From Uliginosibacterium paludis (GTDB taxonomy: Bacteria; Pseudomonadota; Gammaproteobacteria; Burkholderiales; Rhodocyclaceae), in assembly GCF_039631355.1 (NCBI RefSeq), contig NZ_JBDIVF010000001.1, positions 186,001 through 250,000 on the forward strand: a stretch of 64,000 nucleotides of DNA. The letters run 5' to 3'. The notes beneath the pieces are model-generated. The model did not search any database and had not been told where the DNA came from. It saw only the letters and a list, made by a program, of their open reading frames with translations. Below, piece by piece: positions 1 through 8,597 of the stretch. Made by a program: the position numbers and the translations under genes. Numbering within the stretch: position 1 is the first letter of the stretch; the number at the start of each line of letters is the position of its first letter.

Positions 1-437
1 GAGCTGACGAAGATCGACAGGCTGTTGAGCCACACGCCGGCGTTGATCACCGACAGCGGCAGGATCGCCCAGGTGAAGAACTGCTCATTGGTGGGGCCGA
101 AGCGGCGGCGCACGCCTTCGGTGGGCGTATCGACGCGCACCTGGCGCATGCGGGCCGAGAACCAGGCCCAGCTCACGATGTAGGCCACCACATTGCCAAT
201 GAACACGGCAATCGCGGAGAGGCCGTCGCTGTAGGCCTTGCCGGCTGCACCGGTGAAGGTCCAGGCGGAAAACTGCGTCATGAAGGCCGAAGCCCCCACC
301 ATCCACCACAGCATCTTGCCGCCGCCCCTGAAATAGTCGGACGCCGAATTGCTGGCCATCTTCCGGAACACCATTCCGATGGCGACCATGAAGGCGAAAT
401 ACGCGAGTACGACGACTGCGTTGATATTGAGATCCAT
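1..437 (-). CDS. Sodium:solute symporter (SSS family), N-terminal part, cut by window edge
   Basis: About 145 codons of an open reading frame run off the left edge of the window; the start is the ATG at 437. The visible protein has a hydrophobic first helix, an 'SDYFRGGGKM' segment and a 'SAFMTQFSAWTFTGAAG' stretch. That arrangement of TM1, a short loop and a helix rich in small residues and Ser/Thr is typical of SSS-family (SLC5-like) sodium symporters, which carry sugars, organic acids or amino acids across the inner membrane. The substrate cannot be told from this part. It is transcribed away from the sigma-factor gene to its right. The family call is good; the C-terminal two thirds or more is missing. 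Confidence 0.8.
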   Translation of the reverse strand, partial: MDLNINAVVVLAYFAFMVAIGMVFRKMASNSASDYFRGGGKMLWWMVGASAFMTQFSAWTFTGAAGKAYSDGLSAIAVFIGNVVAYIVSWAWFSARMRQVRVDTPTEGVRRRFGPTNEQFFTWAILPLSVINAGVWLNSLSIFVS

Positions 438-893
438 GGACAGACTCCGATCCACAAGCTGAAAAAGATTGAACGCAGCCCGGCATGGCCGGACCGACAG
501 AAGACTGCTGCCTGGAACCGGCTGAAAAAGTGTGCCGGGCCCGGATATGCCGGAAAGCAAACGCGCTGCCGTACAGGTACTCGCGAAATTGCAATTGCCC
601 GTTTCGTCCTGGGTTTCTTGGTCGGGCCGCGAACCGGCCCGGAAGGAAGGATCCATCACCCGGCAGAGGCGCAAAACCGCGCGCGCCACCGGTGCTGAAG
701 GGCTTGTTTGATGAGGAAAATGCTACAGGAAAACACCTATCCCAAATTGTGTCAGATCCTGTCCTGGCGCCCGGAAAACGGGGACGACACACTCTGCAAC
801 AATCCGGCATGCCCGGAGCGGCTTTTCGGGTAAGCGACAGCCCGCGCACCCGGCCGTGAGCCTGCAGGCGGACGGCACGTTTATACTCGTTGC
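438..893. other. Intergenic region between symporter and sigma factor
   Basis: This is a divergent intergenic region of about 455 bases. A 124-codon open frame on the plus strand (485-859) has no recognisable protein character and no good ribosome binding site, so I do not call it. A TATACT hexamer at 882-887 lies only six bases before the sigma-factor ATG at 894. I see no hairpin with a T-tract. The region must hold the promoters of both flanking genes. Confidence 0.5.
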
Positions 894-1478
894 ATGACGA
901 ACGCAAACGCCCTCGCATCAAGGGAACTGGCCGAAATGCCGGATGAAGACCTGATGCTGCTGGTTGCCGGAGGCTTCATCGAAGCGCCGGCCACGGAGCT
1001 TTTCCGCCGCCATAACCGCGCGCTCTACAACTTCGTCGCCTGGCAATGCCAGGGCAATATCGCCGCGGCCGAAGACATCACCCAGCGCACCTGGGAAAAA
1101 CTCATGACGCGCTGCGGCGCCTATACGCCGCAGTCCGCCTTCCGCAGTTTCCTGTTCCAGATCGCACGCAACCTCTGGCTGGATCTCAACCGCTCCGCAG
1201 CCGAGAGCTTGCGCGAGACCCTGGACGAGACCCACGCCGAACTGCCGGCCGACGACCTCACGCCAGAAGCCGAGTTCGGCCTGAGCCAGAATCTCGACCG
1301 CGTGCATCAGGCGCTCATGGCGCTGCCATTCAGCCAGCGCGAAGTCGTGGTGCTGCGCTTTTTCAGCGACATGAGCCTGGAAGAAATCGCGCACACCGTC
1401 GGCACCGGTTTCGAAACCGTCAAGAGCCGGCTCCGCTATGCCTTCACCCGCCTGCGGCAAGAGCTGGAGGCGTCGTGA
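894..1478 (+). CDS. ECF-type RNA polymerase sigma factor
   Basis: This 194-residue protein has the two domains of a group 4 (ECF) sigma factor. Region 2 lies around residues 35-75 ('LFRRHNRALYNFV' then 'AAEDITQRTWEKL'). Region 4 lies around 140-190 ('ALPFSQREVVVLRFF', 'SLEEIAHTVGTGFETVKSRL', the -35 helix-turn-helix). It should redirect RNA polymerase to a small regulon. Its stop overlaps the GTG start of the next gene (GTGA), so the membrane protein downstream is probably its partner. The start is uncertain. At 894 a TATACT box lies six bases upstream and there is no Shine-Dalgarno, which would mean a leaderless mRNA. Residue 15 (ATG at 936) has AGGGA about ten bases upstream and is an alternative start. 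Confidence 0.9.
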   Translation: MTNANALASRELAEMPDEDLMLLVAGGFIEAPATELFRRHNRALYNFVAWQCQGNIAAAEDITQRTWEKLMTRCGAYTPQSAFRSFLFQIARNLWLDLNRSAAESLRETLDETHAELPADDLTPEAEFGLSQNLDRVHQALMALPFSQREVVVLRFFSDMSLEEIAHTVGTGFETVKSRLRYAFTRLRQELEAS

Positions 1479-2638
1479 CGGAAGATCTTTTCGACCGTTT
1501 TGTGGCGGGGCGCGACAGACTCTCGACACTGCTCGGACAGGTGCCGGCCTATCAGCCCTCGGCCCGCCAGGAGGCCGCGTTTTCTGCGGCGGCTCACACC
1601 GCGCAGCAGGAGCGCCCGCTGCAGCGCCCCGAATTCGAACCACCGGAGCGCCTCGCCGGCAATTTCCGCATGCGCGCCGCCCAACTCGAGCAGGAAAGCG
1701 CCGCGCAACGCCAACGCATCCTGAAAAAGATCGACGCCGGCACTCATCCCGACGAAATCCTGCGCAATCGCATGCATCCGGCCACCACGCGCTGGCTCCA
1801 CCTGCAGGCAACGAAGCTGCGCAGGCAGCGCAAAGCCCGCTGGCGCGAGCTTCGCCAGGCCTTTCTGAGCAACTTCAGGTGGCCCGAGCTCCGTCTGGCC
1901 GGTCTGGCCGCGGTGTGCGCCGCGCTCCTCACCCGCTGGGTGCTCTTGAGCATGCCTTCACCGATGGAAGTCGCCCTGCTCCAGGCCTTCCGTGACGAGA
2001 CCCGTTTCAGAACCGCCGTGACAATGGCCATGCCCACCCCGCCCGCGCCAGCGCAGCCGCCAGCGGTGCCGCGACCGCAGCCGGGCACGCGGATCATGAC
2101 GTTGGCAAATCCGCCTCACGAGCCGGACCCCGAACCCGACATGAGTGCAAGCGAAAACGAGTTCCAGGTCGCCGCGGCACCGGCACCCGAGAGCAAGCTC
2201 AGGCTGGCAGAAGCCCTGGCCGCTGCCGCGCCTCCTCCGCCTCCGCCTGCAGCGGTGAGTGAGGGCAGCGACGCGCCCCCGCCCGCTCCGGCGGCTCCGG
2301 TGCCGCAAGCGCGGGCCGCTGCGCGCATGGCGCCGATGGCGAGCCTCGCCCGCACGCCGGAAGCAGAACGCACCTCCGCCGCGCATTCGACAGAGATCAC
2401 CGACATCGAAGCGCGGATCGACGAGCCGCTTGCCGAAGTCGTCACCCGTCTGCCGGCACGAGCTGCCGGCAGCGTCTGGCATGTGCGGGCGCCTTTGCCG
2501 CCCCCGGCGGGGCTGGCGGCCTGGCTCGAAACCCTGCGCAGGCTCATTCCCGAATCAGCGAGGCCGGCGCGCTTCGAGGTCACGCATGACCTGCCGCCGG
2601 ACAGCCCGCTTCGCATCAGACCGCCCGCCTCGCATTGA
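1475..2638 (+). CDS. Proline/alanine-rich single-pass membrane protein, putative anti-sigma partner
   Basis: The frame is read from the GTG at 1475, which overlaps the sigma-factor stop by four bases and gives 387 residues. A longer frame upstream lies inside the sigma gene and is rejected. Residues 1-135 are charged and probably cytoplasmic, with a basic stretch just before one predicted transmembrane helix at about 139-159. The rest is a low-complexity, proline- and alanine-rich segment (about 180-330) with a short C-terminal domain at about 345-387. The layout of cytoplasmic N-terminus, single helix and extracytoplasmic tail, coupled to an ECF sigma gene, suggests an anti-sigma factor. I see no ZAS (HxxxCxxC) motif, so the assignment rests on position and topology. 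No family was recognised. Confidence 0.6.
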   Translation: MTEDLFDRFVAGRDRLSTLLGQVPAYQPSARQEAAFSAAAHTAQQERPLQRPEFEPPERLAGNFRMRAAQLEQESAAQRQRILKKIDAGTHPDEILRNRMHPATTRWLHLQATKLRRQRKARWRELRQAFLSNFRWPELRLAGLAAVCAALLTRWVLLSMPSPMEVALLQAFRDETRFRTAVTMAMPTPPAPAQPPAVPRPQPGTRIMTLANPPHEPDPEPDMSASENEFQVAAAPAPESKLRLAEALAAAAPPPPPPAAVSEGSDAPPPAPAAPVPQARAAARMAPMASLARTPEAERTSAAHSTEITDIEARIDEPLAEVVTRLPARAAGSVWHVRAPLPPPAGLAAWLETLRRLIPESARPARFEVTHDLPPDSPLRIRPPASH

Positions 2639-2746
2639 GCCGATCGGCACAGACTGTTTTATCCGGTCTTTCAGGGAACAACATCTTTTAACGTCTGCAA
2701 GCCGGATAATCGGGCACGTACTCCAGATGCCATCATCATCATCCGC

Positions 2747-3478
2747 ATGCAGCACCCTTTCCCCTGCTTCTCCAGCCTCGGCAACCTGCAGTCCGCCGGG
2801 CCTGCCCTGCTCGTTTCCGGCTTGCTGCTCCAGGCCTGCTCGAGTACGCCGCCGCTGGTTCAGGGACCGACCCGCAACATGCCCCAGCCACAGCTGGCGA
2901 ATGTGGAGCGCAACGTGAATCCGGGCGCGATCTTCCAGCCCGGCGATCCGAATGGCATGGCGATGTTCCAGACCGAGAGCAAGCCGCGCCGCATCGGCGA
3001 CACGCTCAAGATCGACATTTCCGAGTCGCTGACCGCCAGCAGCAAGACCGCCACCAAGACGAGCCGCGCCAATGCGGTGTCGACCAAGGGACCGGGCGGC
3101 GCGAACACGATGAGCAGTCTGATCAACGAAATCATCAATGCGGACGCGAGCGCGAGCGGCGAAGACAGCTTCGACGGCTCGGGCAAGTCCGAAAACACCG
3201 CCAAGCTGCAGGGCAAGCTCGCCGCCTCGGTGATCAATGTGCTGCCCAACGGCAACCTGGTGGTGGCCGGCGAGAAGAGCATCTCGTTCAACGGCCAGCT
3301 CAGCACCCTGCGCTTTTCAGGCGTGGTGGATCCTGCCGACATCAAGACGGCACGTACGGTCAGCTCCAGCGATGTGCTCGACGCCAAACTCGAACAGGTC
3401 GGCGACGGCCTGGTCTCGGCATCCAATCAGCGGACCTGGCTGCAGCGCTTCCTGACCGACAAGCTGACGGTCTGGTAA
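2747..3478 (+). CDS. flgH: Flagellar L-ring protein FlgH, orphan copy
   Basis: This 243-residue lipoprotein matches FlgH along its length. It has a signal peptide with a lipobox ending at Cys31 (LLQAC), then 'NPGAIFQ', 'RRIGDTLKIDISE', 'LPNGNLVVAGEK', 'FSGVVDPADI' and 'TVSSSDVLDAKLEQVGDG', all hallmarks of the outer-membrane L-ring subunit. In flagellated bacteria it forms the bushing around the rod together with FlgI. No other flagellar gene lies in the window, whereas flgH normally sits in the flgBCDEFGHIJ operon. It may be a relic, a displaced member of a split regulon, or a second copy. The ribosome binding site before the ATG is weak. It converges on the small gene at 3482. Confidence 0.88.
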   Translation: MQHPFPCFSSLGNLQSAGPALLVSGLLLQACSSTPPLVQGPTRNMPQPQLANVERNVNPGAIFQPGDPNGMAMFQTESKPRRIGDTLKIDISESLTASSKTATKTSRANAVSTKGPGGANTMSSLINEIINADASASGEDSFDGSGKSENTAKLQGKLAASVINVLPNGNLVVAGEKSISFNGQLSTLRFSGVVDPADIKTARTVSSSDVLDAKLEQVGDGLVSASNQRTWLQRFLTDKLTVW

Positions 3479-3481
3479 GCG

Positions 3482-3679
3482 TCAGGCCCAGGTATCGATG
3501 ATCGAGCCGATCATCTTGACCCCGACCTTCGCCGCACCCGTCACCGTATTGACGGCCACATCGGCAGTGGTGGTCACGGTGTTGGCGAGCGCGGAGCCTA
3601 TCCGGCCGATGTCTTTCTCGATGGTGTTGGTCAGCTGCTGAACATAATTCGGTGGCGCTTGCGTGCGAATCACCGGCAT
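3482..3679 (-). CDS. Small protein of unknown function (65 aa)
   Basis: The protein has 65 residues and no recognised family. A strong Shine-Dalgarno (GGGGAGG) sits six bases before the ATG at 3679, which argues that it is real. The first 30 residues are polar; the rest is rich in small and beta-branched residues (Val, Thr, Ala), without a clear signal peptide, and could form an amphipathic or membrane-associated helix. It starts 16 bases after the lipoprotein gene ends, so the two are probably one transcript. Its stop lies three bases beyond the flgH stop on the other strand. Confidence 0.6.
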   Translation of the reverse strand: MPVIRTQAPPNYVQQLTNTIEKDIGRIGSALANTVTTTADVAVNTVTGAAKVGVKMIGSIIDTWA

Positions 3680-3695
3680 GGCGGCCCTCCCCTGA

Positions 3696-4310
3696 TCATC
3701 TCAATCTGTTCTCCGGTACGGCAAAAACCTGTGTTTCTTCCTGTACGGTCGTGGCCGGTGCCGCGGCGGGCTTCGCGGTGGCCTGGGCGCCCGGGCCTGC
3801 TGCCTTCACGAGCACCCGCACGGCCGGCGCGAGCTTGTCCGCGGTCGCAGACCATTTGTCCGTGCCCAGCACGCTGGGCTTGTAACTCGACGCGGCAAGG
3901 ATCTTTCCGCGCTCGCGCAACTCCAGCCGTGCCTCGCTCATGTAGGGACTGAAGTCGTCCTCGAACATCCGCTTGCCCCAGGCGATGGCCGAGCTGTAGT
4001 GAATCGTGAAGCGGCATGAAGCCGGCATCGCTTCGCCATAGACGCGACTTTCCACGCCGTTCTTCGAGAGTTCGGCCTGCAGGGCCGGCACGAAATCAGC
4101 GACACTGCCGTTCCGGTTGAGTTCGATGCAGGCCCCCGAAAACGCATCATGGGGGTGCTGCACGGTGTTCGACGGGCTCGACGAGGTCAGGCTGGCGGCA
4201 TGCGTCACGGCCACGCTGGCCATTTCCAGCGCAGTGACCGAAGCACTCGGCGTCATGACGACACAGCCTCCCAGCAGCAGACTCAGCAAACAGATGATTT
4301 CGCGCGACAA
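3696..4310 (-). CDS. Lipoprotein, Sbal_3080-like
   Basis: I place the start at a TTG (4310) with GGAG six bases upstream. From there a compact lipoprotein signal peptide reads to a lipobox LGGC with Cys16. An upstream TTG at 4346 is possible but has no comparable ribosome binding site. The mature domain has a conserved pattern: 'ACIELNRNGSVADFVPAL', 'VYGE...CRFTIHYS', 'ARLELRERGKILA'. This resembles the Sbal_3080 family of small lipoproteins of unknown function (recognised from memory, tentative). The C-terminus is Ala/Pro rich. It is the first gene of a two-gene unit with the 65-residue protein downstream. The role is unknown; it is probably anchored in the outer membrane. Confidence 0.7.
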   Translation of the reverse strand: MSREIICLLSLLLGGCVVMTPSASVTALEMASVAVTHAASLTSSSPSNTVQHPHDAFSGACIELNRNGSVADFVPALQAELSKNGVESRVYGEAMPASCRFTIHYSSAIAWGKRMFEDDFSPYMSEARLELRERGKILAASSYKPSVLGTDKWSATADKLAPAVRVLVKAAGPGAQATAKPAAAPATTVQEETQVFAVPENRLR

Positions 4311-4509
4311 ACCGGCTCCGGCATGACAGGTGGAAGAGGATCGCAAGGATCTTAAACGTCATGACGGCGCCGATAATCCGTTCTTAAGCTGTTTTACAAG
4401 TTCTGACCTCTGGCGCAGTCTTGCCCCGGCCGCCGCGGCCTGGCGGAAAATAAGTCCGCGACGGCCGGCTTGTTCGGTTACCCTCGCGCCTCTTCCTGAA
4501 GGACACGCC

Positions 4510-4986
4510 ATGCAACCTGTTTTTGACGCCGACGCACTCCTCCTGCTGGCACTCGTGCCGGCCTCCAAGCGCCGCCCGGCCAGCCTGGCCGAAGTCATCA
4601 TCGCTCTGGCGGAAGTGCGCCCCGAGCTGCCCGGAGCCGTCCGTCTGCGCGACGCTTTTGCGCACCTCTCCGCCCACGGCCTGATGCTGGCACGGGATGG
4701 CGGCTACACCCTCACCGAAGCAGCCCAGACCCTGCTCGCCCGGCTGCCGAAAAAGGGCGACCTGGCCGAGCGGATCTTCGAGCTGAAACAGGCCCTGGCG
4801 GCACACGAGTCGGCGGGCGATCTGCCGGCCATCACGCTGACCACCGCCGAAGCCGCTGACGCGCTGAAAGCCTGGCAGGCCAGCCTGCCGCCGCTGACCA
4901 AGAGCGAGCGCTTCGCCAAGCGCACCGGTCAGCCCGCCGCGCGTGGCAATACGCCGCGTGGCCCGGCACGCCGCAAGCGCTTCTGA
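4510..4986 (+). CDS. Hypothetical protein with basic C-terminal tail
   Basis: The start is the ATG at 4510, with GAAGGA in the right place upstream; the frame stays open further upstream but nothing supports it. The 158-residue protein begins with a helical, winged-helix-like region at about 20-75 ('SLAEVIIALAEV', 'AFAHLSAHGLMLARDGGYTLTEAAQTLL'). That region reads like a small DNA-binding or replication-associated fold. It ends in a very basic Arg/Lys/Pro tail, which suggests nucleic-acid binding. It ends two bases before the dbpA start, so the two are likely co-transcribed, fitting an RNA-related role. No family is recognised with confidence. Confidence 0.65.
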   Translation: MQPVFDADALLLLALVPASKRRPASLAEVIIALAEVRPELPGAVRLRDAFAHLSAHGLMLARDGGYTLTEAAQTLLARLPKKGDLAERIFELKQALAAHESAGDLPAITLTTAEAADALKAWQASLPPLTKSERFAKRTGQPAARGNTPRGPARRKRF

Positions 4987-4988
4987 AC

Positions 4989-6362
4989 ATGGCCCGCTTT
5001 GCCGAACTCGGGCTCGCCCCGACCCAGCTCGCCGTACTCGAGCAACTCGAGTACTTCGAGATGACGCCCATCCAGGCCGCGAGCCTGCCCCTGGCGCTGG
5101 CGGGCCACGACCTCATCGCGCGCGCCAGGACGGGCAGCGGCAAGACCGCCGCCTTCGCCCTGCCGCTGCTCGCCCGGCTCAAACCGAAGCACTTCGCCGT
5201 GCAGGCGCTCGTGCTCTGCCCGACACGCGAACTGGCCGAGCAGGTCGCGCAGGAAATACGGCGCCTCGCCCGCGCGCAGGAAAACATCAAGGTCCTCACG
5301 CTCTGCGGCGGCAGTCCGGTGCGCGGCCAGATCGAGAGCCTGGTGCACGGCGCGCATGTGGTGGTCGGCACGCCGGGCCGGATCATGGACCATCTGCAGC
5401 GCGAAACGCTGCGGCTCGATGCGCTCGCCACGCTGGTGCTGGACGAAGCGGACCGCATGCTCGACATGGGTTTTCATGACGACATCGCCTGGGTTGCCGA
5501 GCGCTGCCCGGCAGGCCGGCAAACCCTGCTGTTTTCCGCCACCTATCCGGATGGCATCGCCTCGCTGGCCTCACGCTTTCTGCGCGAGCCCCGCGAAGTG
5601 ATGCTGACCGATACGCATGAGCCTGACCAGATCCGCCAGCGCTTCTATGAAGTGGCGCACGAAGCGCGACTCAAGGCGGTGGGTGCCCTGCTCCGGCACT
5701 ACCGCCCGGAAAGCACACTGGCCTTCTGCAACACCCGGCAGCAATGCAAGGCCCTGCTCGACCAGCTTCATGACGAAGGCATTCACGCGCTGACGCTGCA
5801 TGGCGAACTTGATCAGCACGAACGCGATCAGGTCCTGATCCGCTTTGCCAACCGCAGCGTGTCAGTACTGGTGGCCACCGATGTGGCCGCCCGCGGTCTG
5901 GATATCGCGCAACTCGAATGCGTGATCAATGTGGATGTGACGCCAGACCCCGAAGTTCACACCCACCGCGTCGGCCGCACCGGCCGGGCTGATCAGCATG
6001 GCTGGGCATTGAGCCTTGCGAGCAGCGCCGACCGGCGCCGTGTCGACGAGATCGCCCGCACCAATGGTTTCACGCCGGAATGGCATGCGCTGGATGCGCT
6101 CGACGCCACAGACGAGCAGCCGCTGCTGCCCGCGATGAGCACGATCCAGATCCTCGCCGGCAAGCGCGACAAGATCCGCCCCGGCGACATCATGGGCACG
6201 CTGGCCGCCACCACCGGACTGAACCGTGAGGAAACCGGCCGGATCAACGTGACCGAGCAGCAGAGCTATGTCGCCGTGCCGCGCGAGCGGGCGCGCGAGA
6301 TCCTGCGCAAGCTCACGACCGGCCGGCTCAAGGGGCGCGCAATCCGGGCCCGTATCCTCTAG
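4989..6362 (+). CDS. dbpA: ATP-dependent RNA helicase DbpA
   Basis: This is a DEAD-box helicase of 457 residues. RecA-like domain 1 carries the Q-motif ('MTPIQAASLP'), Walker A ARTGSGKT (46-53), PTREL (79-83), DEAD (152-155) and SAT (183-185). Domain 2 carries 'ATDVAARGLD' and HRVGRTGR (326-333). The last ~75 residues form the DbpA-specific RNA-binding domain ('KIRPGDIMGTLA...', ending in '...LKGRAIRARIL'), which in the family recognises hairpin 92 of 23S rRNA and activates the helicase in large-subunit assembly. That C-terminus separates it from RhlE and SrmB. It starts two bases after the preceding gene. A GC-rich inverted repeat without a T-tract follows the stop. Confidence 0.93.
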   Translation: MARFAELGLAPTQLAVLEQLEYFEMTPIQAASLPLALAGHDLIARARTGSGKTAAFALPLLARLKPKHFAVQALVLCPTRELAEQVAQEIRRLARAQENIKVLTLCGGSPVRGQIESLVHGAHVVVGTPGRIMDHLQRETLRLDALATLVLDEADRMLDMGFHDDIAWVAERCPAGRQTLLFSATYPDGIASLASRFLREPREVMLTDTHEPDQIRQRFYEVAHEARLKAVGALLRHYRPESTLAFCNTRQQCKALLDQLHDEGIHALTLHGELDQHERDQVLIRFANRSVSVLVATDVAARGLDIAQLECVINVDVTPDPEVHTHRVGRTGRADQHGWALSLASSADRRRVDEIARTNGFTPEWHALDALDATDEQPLLPAMSTIQILAGKRDKIRPGDIMGTLAATTGLNREETGRINVTEQQSYVAVPRERAREILRKLTTGRLKGRAIRARIL

Positions 6363-6393
6363 GCGGCCTCCCGGCGGCAGGCCGCCGCCGGGC

Positions 6394-7101
6394 TCAGAAG
6401 CGGAAGCCCAGCTTGGCGCTATAGGAGCTGTCGTGCCCGGTGCGATCAGCCTCGACCGCCATGTTTACCAGGCCGAGATTAACGTTCACGCCGCCAAACA
6501 CCTTGCGCTGCCACAGCGTGACGGCAGACAGCCCGGCCACGCTCGGCGTGGCGCTGCCATAGACCAGGCCGGCGCCCACATAAGGCTTGATGAACAGAAA
6601 GCCTTTCGAGATCACGACTTCGGCACTGGTCGTGCGGAAATCCAGATTCGACGGACCGCTGAGCATGGTGAAACCGCCACGCAAGGACACTGCCGGAATC
6701 ACCGCATTGCCCGCAATCGGCGACCAGCGCAGCTCCGCGCCATAGAGCGAAGCGTCATAGGCCGGCACCGCGGCATAGAACGCACCAATGTCGAGATCAA
6801 GCGGCAGCCCCTTGTGCGCATGAAGCCGCGGGCTCAGCAGGAACTCGCGCGCCACACCGGTTGCGCTCTGCAGCAGCTCGGGGTGACTCAGGCGCGTGGC
6901 ACTGACTTCAACCCCCAGATCAATGCCGAGCAGGCCCAGCGGATCGCCGGGCGAGACGGATTTGTAGCTGAGTGCAGAAGTGCTGTCTGCGGCGAAAAGC
7001 TTGAACTCGTCCTGCGTCAGGCTGCCGAGGTTCTTGAGATCTGCCGCGGCCACACCGCTGACAGCCAATGCTGCCGTCATGGCAGCGATCATCTTGAGCA
7101 T
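6394..7101 (-). CDS. Outer-membrane beta-barrel protein of unknown function
   Basis: The 235-residue protein begins with a signal peptide (about 1-20, cleaved after an Ala run). The rest alternates hydrophobic and polar residues with many Gly and aromatic residues, and it ends in a terminal Phe ('SAKLGFRF'), the usual outer-membrane sorting signal. Phrases such as 'FIKPYVGAGLVYG' and 'VFGGVNVNLGLVNMAVEAD' look like the paired strands of small OmpA/OmpW-like barrels. It probably sits in the outer membrane; substrate and partner are unknown. It converges on dbpA, and a GGAG lies about ten bases before the ATG. It appears to be a single-gene unit. Confidence 0.7.
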   Translation of the reverse strand: MLKMIAAMTAALAVSGVAAADLKNLGSLTQDEFKLFAADSTSALSYKSVSPGDPLGLLGIDLGVEVSATRLSHPELLQSATGVAREFLLSPRLHAHKGLPLDLDIGAFYAAVPAYDASLYGAELRWSPIAGNAVIPAVSLRGGFTMLSGPSNLDFRTTSAEVVISKGFLFIKPYVGAGLVYGSATPSVAGLSAVTLWQRKVFGGVNVNLGLVNMAVEADRTGHDSSYSAKLGFRF

Positions 7102-7271
7102 GCTGATTCGATTCTCCGTCGGATGAAATCACCGGCAACTCAGGCCGGCGGCCGGCAGTGCAGCACGGCTTGCCCCGGCCTGCACCGGCAAGCTGACCGG
7201 AGGCGGCCAGCCCTGGCTGCGGGGCAGAAAGCTGCAAGCCTTGTGGCTTAACGTCCTCCGGCCGGGATTAT

Positions 7272-8597
7272 TCAGCGCGCGAGAGTTAAAGATTCCTCAA
7301 GCCAGCGCAAGGCCGCCTCATATTGAGGATCCCGGCCGCTGACAAGATCGGCAAGCGAGGGCTGAATCACTTCGTCCGGCGTCAGGCCATGCCCCTCGAT
7401 CTGCTGTCCGCTCGCCAGCCGATAGCCGAACTCGCTCACGGCCAGCGCACCGCCTCCGGGAATCTGCGCATACCCCAGATAGCCGAGCAGGCAGCCGCAG
7501 GAGGTTTCTCCCACCAGATGCGCGCGCCCCAGCCCCTGCAGTGAAGCCGCCACCAGTTCGGCGGCGCTGGCACTGCCGGCATTGACGAGGATCACCAGCG
7601 GCTGGCGCAGGGGATCGCGCCGGCCCTGAATGACGAGCTCGGACGGCAGGACATCAATCAGGCCGAACAGCAGGCTGACCGGTTTGCCATTGCGCGTATC
7701 GACATGCGCCAGCCGGTGCTCGCCACTGACGAACTGCTCGATCAGCGCACGAGCGAAGAACACCGACCCACCACCGTTGTCACGCAGATCGAGGATCAGC
7801 CCGCGCGCGTCGCGCAAGTCTTCGAGTTCAGCCAGCGTGCGCGACCGGATCGTCTCCTCGAAACCTGAAAAACGCAGATAGCCGATGCCCGAACCCAGCT
7901 TCATCGCCCGCACCCCGGGCGGGCTGCTGAAACGCCGCCGCATGAGCCAGGTCTCGAAGCGACTGCCGTCGCTGCGCTCGAAGCTGATCGCCACCCTGTC
8001 GCCCGGCTTGCCTGCATTGAAGAGGCGATTGACATGACCGATCCGGGTCTGCGGAGTCGAGCCGGGGCGCGCCTGATCGAGTGCCCGCCGCCACCAGTCA
8101 AGCGCCTCGTCACCCTCGATGCGCAGCATGCGCGCGCCAGGCCTCAAGCCTGCCATCCAGGCTTCCGAGCCGACCGACACGCCGCCGACACGGACTTCGC
8201 CCGCGCGCTCGAAAAGCCGCACGCCCAGGCTTACGCCGGAGAATTCACGAATCTCGCGGTACTGCCGCGGCGACTCGACCCGGGTATGAGAGTCCGCCAG
8301 TTCGGCCGCCATCAGATCCAGCTCGCGCCAGAAGGTTTCGTCGTCCGGCGCGGCCAGGGCACGCGGCCGGTAGCGCTCCGCAACAGCCTGCCAGTCGAGG
8401 CCTTTCATGGCCGGATCCAGCCAGCGCTGATCGATGGTCTGCCAGACGAAATCGAAGGCCTTTTCGCGCGCCGGCACATCCAGCGGGCCGACAGGTGTCT
8501 CGCCGATCACCACATGACGGCCGACCAGATTCCAGGGGTCCAGGCTCGCGCAACCGGCCAACAGACAACAGGCACAAATCAACAGGCGCCAGCTCAT
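7272..8597 (-). CDS. S41-family peptidase, lipoprotein
   Basis: The protein has 441 residues. The signal peptide ends in lipobox LAGC (Cys16), so it is a lipoprotein. An N-terminal helical part is followed by a PDZ-like region (about 120-215: 'GVSLGVRLFE', 'AGLRPGARMLRIEG') and an S41 core with 'GYLRFSGFEE', 'LILDLRDNGGGSVFFA' and GSASAAE (341-347), which carries the nucleophilic serine. Where classical C-terminal processing peptidases have the general-base lysine (GxxTxGK), this protein reads GETSCGC, so the Ser/Lys dyad seems absent. It may belong to the non-CTP branch of S41 or be inactive. The ATG overlaps the stop of the TonB-like gene upstream (ATGA), implying translational coupling and a shared envelope task. 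Confidence 0.82.
   Translation of the reverse strand: MSWRLLICACCLLAGCASLDPWNLVGRHVVIGETPVGPLDVPAREKAFDFVWQTIDQRWLDPAMKGLDWQAVAERYRPRALAAPDDETFWRELDLMAAELADSHTRVESPRQYREIREFSGVSLGVRLFERAGEVRVGGVSVGSEAWMAGLRPGARMLRIEGDEALDWWRRALDQARPGSTPQTRIGHVNRLFNAGKPGDRVAISFERSDGSRFETWLMRRRFSSPPGVRAMKLGSGIGYLRFSGFEETIRSRTLAELEDLRDARGLILDLRDNGGGSVFFARALIEQFVSGEHRLAHVDTRNGKPVSLLFGLIDVLPSELVIQGRRDPLRQPLVILVNAGSASAAELVAASLQGLGRAHLVGETSCGCLLGYLGYAQIPGGGALAVSEFGYRLASGQQIEGHGLTPDEVIQPSLADLVSGRDPQYEAALRWLEESLTLAR

Noticed and set aside
485..859. 124-codon frame between symporter and sigma factor
   Set aside because: No ribosome binding site, no domain, Arg/Pro composition typical of spurious frames.
2727..2747. 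CATCATCATCAT microsatellite before flgH
   Set aside because: Only four repeats; too short to claim phase variation.
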